Assembly (NCBI RefSeq): GCF_900103645.1
Contig: NZ_FNHP01000007.1
Span: 1 to 64,000, forward strand
Direction: 5' to 3'
DNA length: 64,000 nucleotides
From: Oryzisolibacter propanilivorax
GTDB taxonomy: Bacteria > Pseudomonadota > Gammaproteobacteria > Burkholderiales > Burkholderiaceae_C
In this document: positions 42,099 through 49,878 of the stretch, one piece after another
How the letters are laid out: each line of letters opens with the position of its first letter
Position numbering within the stretch: position 1 is the first letter of the stretch
The notes under the pieces: generated by a model
The model's input: the letters and a program-made list of their open reading frames with translations, nothing else
What the model was told of the DNA's origin: nothing
Databases searched by the model: none
Position numbers and translations under genes: made by a program

Positions 42099-42526
42099 GG
42101 CCGCGCTCCCTGCAAGCTCTGGCGTGTCCTGTCGTGCGAAGCACGCGGATATGCCCGTACTAGCGCGGGCCTCGCGCCACACGCGGCACAGCGGCGAAGC
42201 CGCTCCGTGCTGCGCCAACCCCACGTGCAGACTGGCTTTCGACGCGGCCCGGTGCCGCGTCCTTTTGTCTTGCCTTCCGCCTTTGCCCCTCGCTGTCGCT
42301 CCGGGCAGCGGCGGCCCGGCGGCGCTGCTGCGTGAGCAGCCAGCGCGCCGGCGAACGCGGCGACGGCCATAGGCCGGCAGCGTTCGAGGCAAGACGCCTG
42401 CACATGGAAAGGCAGCGCGAAGTGCAGCGCGGATGCGCTCGCACTGCACGCGCAACGACATGCGGAAAGCCACCGGATCGGCACGCCCGATAGCACGATG
42501 ATGCGCAGCGAATCGGCGACGCTCAT
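42095..42526 (-). CDS. Possible small gene coupled to traF and the relaxase
   Basis: 143 codons. The ATG at 42526 overlaps the traF stop as ATGA, and the TGA overlaps the relaxase ATG as ATGA, which is suggestive of a real coupled gene. The first 24 codons have good GC-rich third positions (MSVADSLRIIVLSGVPIRWL). The remainder is Arg/Cys-rich and coincides with hairpins, as non-coding DNA would be. It may be a short real gene, or a spacer holding the transfer origin. Confidence 0.35.
   Translation of the reverse strand: MSVADSLRIIVLSGVPIRWLSACRCACSASASALHFALPFHVQASCLERCRPMAVAAFAGALAAHAAAPPGRRCPERQRGAKAEGKTKGRGTGPRRKPVCTWGWRSTERLRRCAACGARPALVRAYPRASHDRTRQSLQGARP
42133..42204. repeat. Two triloop hairpins upstream of the relaxase gene
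   Basis: CGTGC-GAA-GCACG (42133-42145) and AGCGGC-GAA-GCCGCT (42190-42204), the latter extended by CAC/GTG pairing. Hairpins next to a relaxase gene are common at transfer origins; no nick site is recognisable. Confidence 0.4.
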
Positions 42527-43122
42527 GGGCGCTTCTCCAGCCAGACCGGGTGCGCGATGCCAATCACGGCGGACGCGCGCACCGGCCCGAAGTACCGGCC
42601 ATCGAACGATGCCGGGTTGGTCACGCTCAACAGGAACAGCTCACCCGGTTCGAGGCGGCGGCACTGCTGCCAGGATGGCAGCGGCCGGCCCCAGCGGTCG
42701 GCGCGCAGCACGGCGGCCGAAGGCACGCCGTCGATGCGGACGATGCCACCAGCGATGCACACCTCCTGCGGCGCGACGGCCCCCACGCGCTTGAGCAGCG
42801 GAACGCCCGTCGGCAGGTAGCCGCGTCGCGCGGCCAACGCGGCGGCATCTGGCGGCAGCGAGGCCAGGACGATGCTGCCCACGCGCAATGACGGTGGCAG
42901 CGAACGTGGCGGCGAGCCGGGCCGATGGCGCAGCGGATCGACGCGATACCAGCCCACGGGAACGCTGTCGGACGGGTTGTAGATCAGGCGCGGGAATGGA
43001 TGCACGAAGGACGCCCAGGCCAGCGCAGCGAGGCCGCAGGCGGCGAGGCCCGCAAGCACGATGCGAGCGCGCAGGCGCGAGCGAGGACGCGGCGCGGTGC
43101 CGCCAGTGGAAACGGCGGTCAT
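42523..43122 (-). CDS. traF: TraF, S26-type conjugative signal peptidase
   Basis: 199 residues with one N-terminal membrane anchor (about 20-40). The motif YNPSDSVPVGWY carries the catalytic Ser (S53), and PLLKRVGA the catalytic Lys (K111). This is the TraF branch of the S26 peptidases, which in RP4 matures and cyclises the TrbC pilin in the periplasm. Four-base overlaps join it to the DUF2840 gene upstream and to the frame downstream. Confidence 0.92.
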   Translation of the reverse strand: MTAVSTGGTAPRPRSRLRARIVLAGLAACGLAALAWASFVHPFPRLIYNPSDSVPVGWYRVDPLRHRPGSPPRSLPPSLRVGSIVLASLPPDAAALAARRGYLPTGVPLLKRVGAVAPQEVCIAGGIVRIDGVPSAAVLRADRWGRPLPSWQQCRRLEPGELFLLSVTNPASFDGRYFGPVRASAVIGIAHPVWLEKRP

Positions 43123-43658
43123 GGCAGCACCCTCCCGGCCAGCCAGGCGGCGTGCCGTTCGGTGGTGTAGTCGGGCAGCGGCAGGCGTGCAGCGAGCCGG
43201 TTGGCGAGCGTGCGCCAGTACGCGGGCGAGGCATCGGTCGGTGCGATGCCGCGCGCCTCGATGGCGTCGATGCGTTCCAGCACGGCGCGCACTTGCCCGT
43301 CGCCCTCGGCGTGCAGCAGCAGGCGTGCGCCCGGCTGCACGCCGGGGATGCGCTGCGCCGCGTCCAGCGGTGTGCAGGCTTGCATCACCATGAGCTGCCA
43401 GCGGATCGTGCCGTAGTCATTGGCCTGCCAGCGGATGCGGCACAAGACCGCGTTCGGCAGGAACACGGCGCAGCGCCGCCAGCGGTCGAGCCGCACGATG
43501 CGCGCCGGCTCGCCGAAGCGCAGATAGAGGTCGAAACGCTGGTCTATGTAGGCCAGCGCCACGCGCGTCATCGGCGCGCTGGCAGGCTGGCCGATAGGCG
43601 CAGCCAGTGCAGCCGTGGCCGCGACAGCGGCAGCGGCAGGCGAAGCGGATGCGGTCAT
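43119..43658 (-). CDS. DUF2840-domain protein
   Basis: 179 residues from the ATG at 43658, with AGGGAGAA upstream. An Ala-rich N-terminus (1-36) precedes a compact domain (MTRVALAYIDQRFDLYLRFG to the end) that matches DUF2840, a family confined to ICEs between traF and the partition genes. Its role is unknown. It overlaps both neighbours by four bases. Confidence 0.8.
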   Translation of the reverse strand: MTASASPAAAAVAATAALAAPIGQPASAPMTRVALAYIDQRFDLYLRFGEPARIVRLDRWRRCAVFLPNAVLCRIRWQANDYGTIRWQLMVMQACTPLDAAQRIPGVQPGARLLLHAEGDGQVRAVLERIDAIEARGIAPTDASPAYWRTLANRLAARLPLPDYTTERHAAWLAGRVLP

Positions 43659-43927
43659 GGTGTGTTCTCCCTGTGGTTCTCGGGAAACTCCCGTTCGAGC
43701 AGGCCGCGCAGCAGGTCGGCCACGGTCACGCCCTGGCCGAAGGCGGCGATCTTGATGCGCGCCCGCAGCGCGGGCGTGATGTCGAGGGTGAGGCGGGCCG
43801 TGTAGAGGTCGCCCTTGCCCAGCGCATCGGCATCGCCCTGGCGAATCCACGCCTCGGCGTGCGGATTCGCGGGCGGACGCGCACCGATGCCGACGCGCTT
43901 TGCGCGAAGTGGCAGCTTCGCGGTCAT
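43655..43927 (-). CDS. Small partition-linked protein with ribbon-helix-helix-like C-terminus
   Basis: 90 residues. The C-terminal half (YTARLTLDITPALRARIKIA and FGQGVTVADLLRGLLE) reads as a ribbon-helix-helix DNA-binding domain. Directly downstream of parA with overlapping codons, it occupies the place of the centromere-binding partner in small partition systems. Hence it may be the ParA partner, distinct from the large ParB-like protein at 57052. No centromere repeat was found. Confidence 0.7.
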   Translation of the reverse strand: MTAKLPLRAKRVGIGARPPANPHAEAWIRQGDADALGKGDLYTARLTLDITPALRARIKIAAFGQGVTVADLLRGLLEREFPENHRENTP

Positions 43928-44562
43928 GTCGTCCACCGCAGCAGTTCGTCCACGAGCGCGGTGATTTCCCGTGCGGCGGCGCTGTCCGGTGCCGTCTCGC
44001 GTGCGAGCCGTCCAGCGGCCACGCTGTCGGCGAACACGATGCGCTGATGCACTTCCGCGCGCAGCGCAGGAAGCGGCTGGTCGGCGAGCGCCTGGCGTGC
44101 TTCGCGCCCGATCACGGTGGTACTGACGCGCCGGTTGATGACGAAGGCCGCGCGCAGCGCAGGCCGAAAGACTTGCGCCTCGCGGATCAGCGCCACCATC
44201 TCGGCACTGGCCCACAAGTCGTAGGGGCTGGGCTGCACCGGGATCAGCACGCGATCGGCCGCCAGCAGCGCGGAGCGCGCGAGGGCAGCGATGCGCGGCG
44301 GCCCATCGATCACGACGTGATCGGCCCGCCTGGCGAGCTCTGGCGCTTCCTGATGCAGCGTTTCGCGTGCGAGGCCCACGGCGCTGAATAGCCGTGGCAA
44401 GCCTTGCTGGCTTCGGCGCTGTGTCCAGTCCAGCGATGAACCCTGTGGATCGGCGTCCAGCAGCACGACGTGCTGGCCGCGCATCGCCAGCTCGCCGGCG
44501 ATGTGGGTGGCGAGCGTGGTCTTGCCCACGCCGCCTTTCTGGTTGAGCAGCGCGACGATCAT
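43924..44562 (-). CDS. parA: ParA-type partition ATPase
   Basis: 212 residues from the ATG at 44562; an ATG 15 bases earlier is equally possible. The deviant Walker A NQKGGVGKTT lies at residues 7-16, and Walker B-like HVVLLDADPQG follows near 31-41. These short ParA proteins segregate low-copy replicons and appear in Tn4371-like ICEs beside repA. The iteron-like repeats lie upstream in the repA-parA gap. Confidence 0.92.
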   Translation of the reverse strand: MIVALLNQKGGVGKTTLATHIAGELAMRGQHVVLLDADPQGSSLDWTQRRSQQGLPRLFSAVGLARETLHQEAPELARRADHVVIDGPPRIAALARSALLAADRVLIPVQPSPYDLWASAEMVALIREAQVFRPALRAAFVINRRVSTTVIGREARQALADQPLPALRAEVHQRIVFADSVAAGRLARETAPDSAAAREITALVDELLRWTT

Positions 44563-44689
44563 GGCCTTGCTCTCCATGCTGGAAAGCCTTGCCTTGATGC
44601 ACTGGCAAAAACGGTTTTCTGGTGGCGGGTTTTGCCCGCCGTTTGTGGCCGCGTGGCGGTTGCCCACCGCGACGGCGTTTCTCTACTAC

Positions 44690-44719
44690 AAGTTAGAGAA
44701 TCTAAGTTAGGTAAGTTAA
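44690..44719. repeat. AT-rich AAGTTAG/AAGTTAA direct repeats
   Basis: Three short direct repeats: AAGTTAG at 44690-44696 and 44704-44710, and AAGTTAA at 44713-44719, in a strikingly AT-rich patch. Next to the iterons they look like a DNA-unwinding element. Confidence 0.5.
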
Positions 44720-44763
44720 GGGAGGCCGAAACCCGCGCCGTTATTGGCTTAGCGGCCGATTTT

Positions 44764-44827
44764 GTTGCCTGATAGCACGAGGATTCGTTGCCTGATAGCA
44801 CGATACCTCTGTTGCCTGATAGCACGA
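44764..44827. repeat. Three 17-bp iteron-like repeats beside repA
   Basis: GTTGCCTGATAGCACGA occurs three times, identical, at 44764-44780, 44787-44803 and 44811-44827 (spacing 23 and 24 bases, about two helical turns). They lie 25 bases downstream of the repA stop. Identical, phased direct repeats beside an initiator gene are the usual signature of an iteron-controlled replication origin. Confidence 0.75.
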
Positions 44828-44851
44828 GCCCGTCCACAGGATTTGGCGCGG

Positions 44852-45697
44852 TTATCCCCGTGCCGTCGACGGCACGGGCCTGAACGTGAGCAGCGGCGAG
44901 GAAAGACCGGACACGGAGTCGATGCCCAGCAGATAGCCCGGCAAAGCTTGCCGCGCCACCAGTGCCCGCAGGTCGGCGGCAAAGTCGTAGTAACGCGCCA
45001 CACTGCCCGATTTGCGGTACAGGTGTTGAAAATCGAACTGCCAGCCGCCTTCCTGCCGGCCGCCGTGCTTGCGCACCAGCCGGTACAGCCACCGCTCGAT
45101 GCCGCCCGTCAGGCGGAAATACGCCGGGTCGATGGTCAACACCAGGGCGGCATCCACTACGCCGGCATAGAACCAGTCCGGCAAGATCATCTCCAACCCC
45201 AAGGGCGTGCCCTTGGTATCGGCCAGCTCCTTCCACTCGTTGATCCACGAGAAGCGATGCAGACGCCGCCCAGTCATCTCGCGGATCGACGTCGCCACCG
45301 TGGTCGATTGCAGGCGATCCAGGGCCGCCTTGAGGCGCCGGTAGTCGCGCAGCGACGTACCGCGCCCAATGAAGCGCAGGATTTCGTAAGGCGTGGCCTG
45401 CATCAGCCGCGACGGGCGCAGGCCCGCGTCGCGTGCTTCCACGATCTGCGAGGCCGCCCAGATCAGCACGTCCGCATCCCAGATCGTTGCGATGCCGTGC
45501 TCGGCCGTGCCCTCCACGCGGATCGTGACGTTCGATGCCTGGAAGTCGATCGGTGCCGTGCGCCGCGACTTCGCCAGCGAGAAGAACGGAAAGGCCATCA
45601 GGTCCTGGCTGTCGCGCGGCGCCATGTCGCCCGGCAAGGCGCGGAACAGATCGAGCTGTTCGCGCTCTTGCGAAGGTTTGGACAGGGCGAAGGCCAC
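44852..45697 (-). CDS. repA: RepA-type replication initiator
   Basis: 281 residues from a GTG at 45697; the frame is open further upstream to the preceding gene, so an earlier non-ATG start is possible. The sequence (MAFPFFSLAKSRRTAPIDF, YEILRFIGRGTSLRDYRRLK, GGIERWLYRLVRKHGG) matches the replication-initiator A family with two winged-helix domains. It presumably lets the excised ICE replicate from the nearby iterons. Confidence 0.88.
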   Translation of the reverse strand: MAFALSKPSQEREQLDLFRALPGDMAPRDSQDLMAFPFFSLAKSRRTAPIDFQASNVTIRVEGTAEHGIATIWDADVLIWAASQIVEARDAGLRPSRLMQATPYEILRFIGRGTSLRDYRRLKAALDRLQSTTVATSIREMTGRRLHRFSWINEWKELADTKGTPLGLEMILPDWFYAGVVDAALVLTIDPAYFRLTGGIERWLYRLVRKHGGRQEGGWQFDFQHLYRKSGSVARYYDFAADLRALVARQALPGYLLGIDSVSGLSSPLLTFRPVPSTARG

Positions 45698-45711
45698 CCG
45701 CGCACCGCCGA

Positions 45712-45993
45712 TCAGCGCGCACGACTGTCCGCCGCGTGTTGCTCGGCGTATTCAGGATCAGAAGTGCTCTCGAAGCTGCGATCCGCAGCCCAGGCATCGA
45801 GGTCGGCCACGGCGTACATGACGCGCCGGCCGAACTTGCGAAAGCGCGGGCCGCCGCCGATCACGCGCTGCTTTTCCAGCGTGCGCGGCGACAGGCGCAG
45901 GTACTCGGCGGCTTCGTCGTTGGTGAGATAACGCTGTGGCTGTGCGGCAGCGGGCGAAGCAGTGGCGGCAGGCTGCAAGGGAGCGGGGCGCAT
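45712..45993 (-). CDS. AlpA/excisionase-type helix-turn-helix protein
   Basis: 93 residues from the ATG at 45993, with GGAGG upstream. The MerR-like helix-turn-helix core is RYLTNDEAAEYLRLSPRTLE followed by VIGGGPRFRKFGRRVMY, a signature of AlpA and excisionase-family proteins. It lies 14 bases before repA, so it could regulate repA or act in excision. Confidence 0.83.
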   Translation of the reverse strand: MRPAPLQPAATASPAAAQPQRYLTNDEAAEYLRLSPRTLEKQRVIGGGPRFRKFGRRVMYAVADLDAWAADRSFESTSDPEYAEQHAADSRAR

Positions 45994-46076
45994 GGGGTGA
46001 ACCTCCATCGGTTTTGAAGCTCCGGCTGCACAGCGCAACCGGATGGAGGCAGTCTCAGAAAACAAAGCTCTCCTGC

Positions 46077-46868
46077 TCAGGGACGTTTTGCAGTGGATGC
46101 AGAACGTCCCTTCTCAAGCGGTGCGAGCTGTGCTAGGCGGCGATAGCCGCCGCGCATCAGCGCATCGCCGCGCCGCACCAGGCGACGCACGCGGGCGCGC
46201 AGGTCGCCGTCGGCATGCCAGTCGGCCGCCACGGCATCGGTGCCAAACAGTCCCTCGGCGACTTCGCGCAAGGACGCGCCCGCCTGGGTCGCGTCGAGCG
46301 CCTGCAAGGTGTGTAGTTCCAGCAGCGCAGCGGGCGGCGGGCGGGGCTTGGCTGCGGCCAGCTCTGAACTGGGTAGCCCATGTCCATGTGCGGGCGTGGC
46401 AGCGCCGCTACCACCATTTCCGCGATTGGCATAGGCGACCGCCATGCCGTCCTCCAGGCCGGGCGCCAGCGCGAAGCGCACGCAATGGCCAGGGCTGCGC
46501 GCGATCAGCGCCAGCCCTTTGCCGTCATGCAGCAGTTGTTTGTAACCAGGGATGTGCCAGAACGCGAAGGCCGCCGCATCGGGCGGCGGATCGGCGTCGG
46601 GGTGGAGCTGCACCACGGCATCGTGGCCGGGTAGCCAGGCCGGATGCGCGTCGCGCGCATCCAGGGCCGGGTCTTCCAGCAGACGCAAGCCCCAGCGAAG
46701 CGCCGCCTGTTGCGCCGCTTGCGGCCGGCGCTGGCGGCGCAGCCAGTCGAGCCGGTAGTCGGGATGGCGGCGCAGATACTCCCAGGCCAGTGCGAGCGTG
46801 TCCAGGCACAAGATGTAGAGGTACGCGGCGGTTGGATACCAATGCGCAAGATGGTGCGGATTGCCCAT
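46077..46868 (-). CDS. DUF2285-domain protein
   Basis: 263 residues from the ATG at 46868. The N-terminus (AHWYPTAAYLYILCLDTLAL, YLRRHPDYRLDWLR) is the short transcriptional-regulator-like domain, and the C-terminal half (LLELHTLQALDATQAGASLR, EVAEGLFG) is DUF2285 with a helix-turn-helix feel. This family is found next to repA and alpA in ICEs. It is probably a regulator. Confidence 0.8.
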   Translation of the reverse strand: MGNPHHLAHWYPTAAYLYILCLDTLALAWEYLRRHPDYRLDWLRRQRRPQAAQQAALRWGLRLLEDPALDARDAHPAWLPGHDAVVQLHPDADPPPDAAAFAFWHIPGYKQLLHDGKGLALIARSPGHCVRFALAPGLEDGMAVAYANRGNGGSGAATPAHGHGLPSSELAAAKPRPPPAALLELHTLQALDATQAGASLREVAEGLFGTDAVAADWHADGDLRARVRRLVRRGDALMRGGYRRLAQLAPLEKGRSASTAKRP

Positions 46869-46952
46869 GACTGCCAAGCTCCCGTCGAACAGCAGGAACG
46901 TCGTCACGGGCGTTCAAGAACGGAGCTACCGCGTCCACATCAAAACATCATC

Positions 46953-46985
46953 CGAATCTGTTTAAACTGTAACATCAAGTGTCAA
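46953..46985 (-). promoter_or_regulatory. Putative promoter of the DUF2285-alpA-repA operon
   Basis: On the minus strand a consensus -35 TTGACA (46985-46980) is followed by TAAACA after 15 bases. It lies about 85 bases upstream of the DUF2285 start. The -10 is weak and the spacer short. Confidence 0.4.
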
Positions 46986-47104
46986 GACTGATTGGCTCCG
47001 GGGTATTGCGCAATGCGTCCGAATACGACGGCCGCGCAGTCCAAAAACGTCACGCGGCACAAATCAAGGTGCCGCAACCCGCGCCAAAGATCGTGGCCAT
47101 TTTT

Positions 47105-47181
47105 GTCTCAAATGCCCTGTTTCGGTGCAAGAGTGCGAATTGAGACCGGGCAAATCCGAATTCCGACGGAAATAGTCTCAA
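47105..47181. repeat. GTCTCAA heptamer three times at 35-base intervals
   Basis: GTCTCAA at 47105-47111, its complement TTGAGAC at 47140-47146, and GTCTCAA again at 47175-47181; start-to-start distance is exactly 35 both times. It lies in the 343-base gap (46869-47211) upstream of the DUF2285-alpA-repA operon, a likely regulator-binding array. The gap holds no other visible gene. Confidence 0.5.
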
Positions 47182-47211
47182 TACGCCCGGCTGCGCCGGA
47201 ACGCGATTGGC

Positions 47212-47559
47212 TTAATCGACAATGCCGCCGTTCTCCTGGGCCAGCCGGACATATTCCGACAGGGGCCGCGCCGCCTGGAAATACCGATCCCGCATCACGG
47301 GCTGTTGGCGCGGCCCGACGATGGATGCCAGGTCGGACAGCTTCACGGTGCCCAGCTCGGGCATCCCCAGGCCCAGGTCGATCAGGCCGTAGGCCGTATC
47401 GCCGTCGGCCGGATCGAGCGAAGCGAGCAGCCAAGTGAGGTGTGCGTCCGGGGTAAACAGGCGCACCACCGGCAGCGGGTCGCCGGCCTGACCGTCGGCA
47501 CGGGCTTGGCCGTGGGCCAGCAGACGCTGGCGCTCGTCCTCGGTGATAAGTGGCTTCAT
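47212..47559 (-). CDS. DUF2958-domain protein
   Basis: 115 residues with the family core LFTPDAHLTWLLASLDP and GLIDLGLGMPELGTVKLSDL. DUF2958 genes are regular passengers of ICEs and plasmids; the function is unknown. A paralogue sits at 61068. It is divergent from the XRE regulator. Confidence 0.85.
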   Translation of the reverse strand: MKPLITEDERQRLLAHGQARADGQAGDPLPVVRLFTPDAHLTWLLASLDPADGDTAYGLIDLGLGMPELGTVKLSDLASIVGPRQQPVMRDRYFQAARPLSEYVRLAQENGGIVD

Positions 47560-47782
47560 GGTGTCCTATCCCCAATTCACAAATCCGCCCAAGCGTGAAA
47601 ACGCAAAGCCGCATCGAAGGATTTCGGAAAAAGCACGATTGTGATTCCGTGGCTTTGCGCCTTTGTGCAAATCCGCGGAAGCACGGATGCGGATTTCCGT
47701 AAAAACGCAAAACAGTGAGATGTCGGTGAAAGAGTTAAAGATAAAGTGGTTTTAATTGTGCTGCGACTTGACGCTTCTGTCT

Positions 47783-48076
47783 ATGCAGAAGCGACCCATT
47801 CAGCGCGGCCGACCGGCCGGCGCCACCACCTACGATGCCGAGTTGGCGCAAGCCTTCGGCGCGGCGGTGCGCGCGTTGCGGACGGAACGCGGCATAGCGC
47901 AGGAATCGCTGGCGCACCTGGCCGGCATCGAGCGCTCGCACATGGGCAAGGTCGAGCGCGGCGAGCACATGCCCACGCTGGCGATCATCTTCAAGATCGC
48001 CGGCGCGCTCGAATGCAGCACCGCCGTGCTGATGAGCGAGGCCGAAAGCCAGCTCGCGGCAGCGGCCCACCCGTAG
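47783..48076 (+). CDS. XRE-family helix-turn-helix regulator
   Basis: 97 residues from the ATG at 47783 (a longer in-frame start at 47756 is poorer). The domain LRTERGIAQESLAHLAGIER and SHMGKVERGEHMPTL (about 33-70) is a lambda-repressor-like fold. It is divergent from DUF2958. The 220-base gap contains CGCAAAGCC and its complement GGCTTTGCG, possible operator halves. Confidence 0.85.
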   Translation: MQKRPIQRGRPAGATTYDAELAQAFGAAVRALRTERGIAQESLAHLAGIERSHMGKVERGEHMPTLAIIFKIAGALECSTAVLMSEAESQLAAAAHP

Positions 48077-48080
48077 GCGC

Positions 48081-48305
48081 TGGCCGTGCCGATCCGGCGC
48101 AGCCGGTTCGGCGGTATCGAGGGGCGCCAAGCTGTGCGCGGCGGGGATAGCCCACAGGGCTTTCCCCTGGAGGCAAGCGAAGCGCGCAGCGCCGCAGGCG
48201 CGAAGGCGTGAGGAATTGGAGCCGGATGGCCGTGACGGCAAAGATGGCACGGGGCGCAGCCCGTAAAGCCCGGCGGCGCACCGCGCCGACACGCCATGCC
48301 CTGAC
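48081..48305. repeat. Modular structured-RNA-like repeat, copy 1 (both modules)
   Basis: The first module (48081-48212) contains the anchor GGCAAGCGAAGCGCGCAG, followed by the hairpin GCGCC-GCA-GGCGC (48189-48201). The second module starts GGAGCCGGATGG and has hairpins GCCG-TGA-CGGC, ACGGG...CCCGT and CGGCGC-ACC-GCGCCG. It fills most of the gap between the XRE and DUF736 genes; the strand of any transcript is unknown. Confidence 0.6.
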
Positions 48306-48393
48306 AGCAGCCACAGACACAAATCTGAGACAGGGAAACGCAGCCCGCTATAGGGCACTGCCTGCTGCTGCCGCGTTCGGGACGAACGAACAG

Positions 48394-48425
48394 CGCAGCG
48401 CCCCGCCGTGTGGCGGGGCGCTGCG
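48394..48425 (-). terminator. Strong hairpin after the DUF736 gene
   Basis: Perfect 14-bp stem CGCAGCGCCCCGCC / GGCGGGGCGCTGCG with a four-base loop, nine bases past the DUF736 stop. It lacks a clear U-tract, so termination may be partial or protective. Confidence 0.65.
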
Positions 48426-48433
48426 GGCGGCGG

Positions 48434-48748
48434 TCACGCCGCCTGGGGCTTGCTGCGCGACCAGATCAGGTCGTGCGTGCCGTCCTCGCCTTCGATCAGG
48501 CGAGCGTAGACCGTGGCCGGGAACGAAGGATCGTCGAGGGTCACGGAGATGTACTCCCGCCCGGCCTCGCTGGTCTTCTTCCACGCCGCGCCGATGTCGT
48601 GGCTCGCCGCCTGCAGGCGGAAATCGGGGGCCTTCTCGTTGTCGCCCTTGTCGTTGGGAACCAGCTTGACCTTGACGTTGAGCGTCAGGGTGCGAAGCGT
48701 GCCGGTGAAGCCGTCTTTGTCTGCGGTGAAGGTGCCGATGGTGGCCAT
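48434..48748 (-). CDS. DUF736-family protein
   Basis: 104 residues from the ATG at 48748, with AAAGGAG upstream. The sequence [20 protein letters not shown] and [19 protein letters not shown] is characteristic of DUF736, small single-domain proteins almost always found on ICEs and plasmids. The function is unknown. Confidence 0.9.
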   Translation of the reverse strand: MATIGTFTADKDGFTGTLRTLTLNVKVKLVPNDKGDNEKAPDFRLQAASHDIGAAWKKTSEAGREYISVTLDDPSFPATVYARLIEGEDGTHDLIWSRSKPQAA

Positions 48749-49280
48749 GATGATTTCTCCTTTCGGTGGAACAAGGTTCGCGCCCATCGCGTCCTTGTTG
48801 TGATCCGGCCGGCGGGGGACGGGCTGGCTGCACCGCTTGCGGTCGCAACGCAGTGGAGAGCCGGGAGGCGAAAAGAATTTGTCCCGCGAGGAATGCGCGC
48901 AGCGCAGGGGAAATTGTTTTCGCCGGACGGTTGCAGCCATGAAGCCCGAGGCGCAGCCGCGCCACCGCCAGGATTCACAACAACACAAGGACGCCTTGGG
49001 CCGAACCGCACCGCAAGGAGATAGGGCCAACTCGGCATCCCCGCATGAAGGCGGCTCCGGCTCGTCCGCTGACGCGGGCCAGGTCAACCACCCGACGACA
49101 AACGAGAACGCCCCCGCCGCATCTTGCGGCGCTGGTCTTGAGGCGTAGCGTGGAAGCTCCATAGCGATGCCGGGCGGGTTGTCCGTGAACCGTCCTTCGT
49201 GGACGTGATGGGCAGGAACCGCCAGCGTTGAGGACGGCACGCATTTGCACAACCTGCCGCAGCAAGCTCTGGCGTGTTCG
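48749..49280. other. Long gap upstream of DUF736
   Basis: About 530 bases with no credible gene on either strand; frames present have random codon use. It probably includes the DUF736 leader and promoter on the minus strand. A 16-base string GCAAGCTCTGGCGTGT at 49262-49277 also occurs at 42112-42127. Confidence 0.45.
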
Positions 49281-49312
49281 CCAGCGTCCCGCTCACCGCA
49301 GCGGGGCGCTGG
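49281..49312. repeat. Long hairpin beside repeat copy 2
   Basis: CCAGCG-T-CCCGCT, loop CACCGC, AGCGGG-G-CGCTGG: a 13-bp stem counting one G.U pair. It directly precedes the second copy of the modular repeat. Confidence 0.55.
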
Positions 49313-49442
49313 CCGGGTCGATCCGGCGCATGCCGGTTCGGCGGTGTCGAGGGGCGCCAAGCTGTGCGCGGCGGGGATAGCCCGCAGGGCTTTCCCCTGG
49401 AGGCAAGCTAAGCGCGCAGCGCCGCAGACGCGAAGGCGTGAG
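49310..49442. repeat. Modular repeat, copy 2 (first module only)
   Basis: Nearly identical to 48081-48212 through the GGCAAGC anchor and GGCGTGAG, then the similarity stops abruptly at 49443, where the arsenic segment begins. A second module without a first lies at 53591-53690, on the other side of ars and IS110. Confidence 0.65.
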
Positions 49443-49507
49443 CAACTGTCTTGGAAGTCAAGCCTCTCAAGCGTGCTGGCTTGATCCAACGTAGGCCATT
49501 CTTTCTT

Positions 49508-49537
49508 TTATTCAATGATTGTTGTATCATTGAATAA
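49508..49537. promoter_or_regulatory. ArsR operator-like palindrome overlapping the arsR start
   Basis: Perfect 12-bp inverted repeat TTATTCAATGAT / ATCATTGAATAA with a six-base TGTTGT spacer. Its last base is the A of the arsR ATG. This is a likely autorepression site. Confidence 0.7.
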
Positions 49538-49866
49538 TGAACGAGGCCCAAGCTGTTTCCGCCCTCGGTGCACTGGCCCACACCCAGCGCCTACGCGTGT
49601 TCCGCGCCCTGGTCATCGCCGGCCCCGAAGGGCTCACGCCCAGCGTGCTGGCCGAGCAACTTGACGTGGCCCGCAACGCGCTCTCCTTCCACCTGAAGGA
49701 GCTGGCCCACGCCGGCCTCGTCACCATCGAACAGCAGGGCCGCAACCTGATCTACCGCGCCGACTTCACCCAAATGAACGGGCTGCTCGGCTACCTGACC
49801 GAGCACTGCTGCCAGGGCAACGCGTGCGAAGTCACCGATTCCTCCTCCGCCTGTATCTCCTGCTGA
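49537..49866 (+). CDS. arsR: ArsR, arsenite-responsive repressor
   Basis: 109 residues. It has a winged helix-turn-helix core (TPSVLAEQLDVARNALSFHL), and the arsenic site is formed by C91, C92 and C97 near the C-terminus (EHCCQGNAC). This is the Acidithiobacillus-type ArsR, in which the cysteines lie outside the DNA-binding helix. No ribosome site precedes the ATG and the operator overlaps it, so the message may be leaderless. First gene of the ars operon. Confidence 0.9.
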   Translation: MNEAQAVSALGALAHTQRLRVFRALVIAGPEGLTPSVLAEQLDVARNALSFHLKELAHAGLVTIEQQGRNLIYRADFTQMNGLLGYLTEHCCQGNACEVTDSSSACISC

Positions 49867-49878
49867 AAGGATCACCCC

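Noticed and set aside
42099-42563. N-terminal extension of the relaxase by 155 residues
   Set aside because: Arg/Cys-rich with no domain; a good ribosome site precedes the ATG at 42098, and the extension overlaps traF.
48081-48212. Short hypothetical proteins encoded in the modular repeats (minus-strand frames with an ACLQGKAL-type sequence)
   Set aside because: The same frame recurs because the DNA repeats; changes between copies keep hairpins, not amino acids, and no ribosome sites are present.
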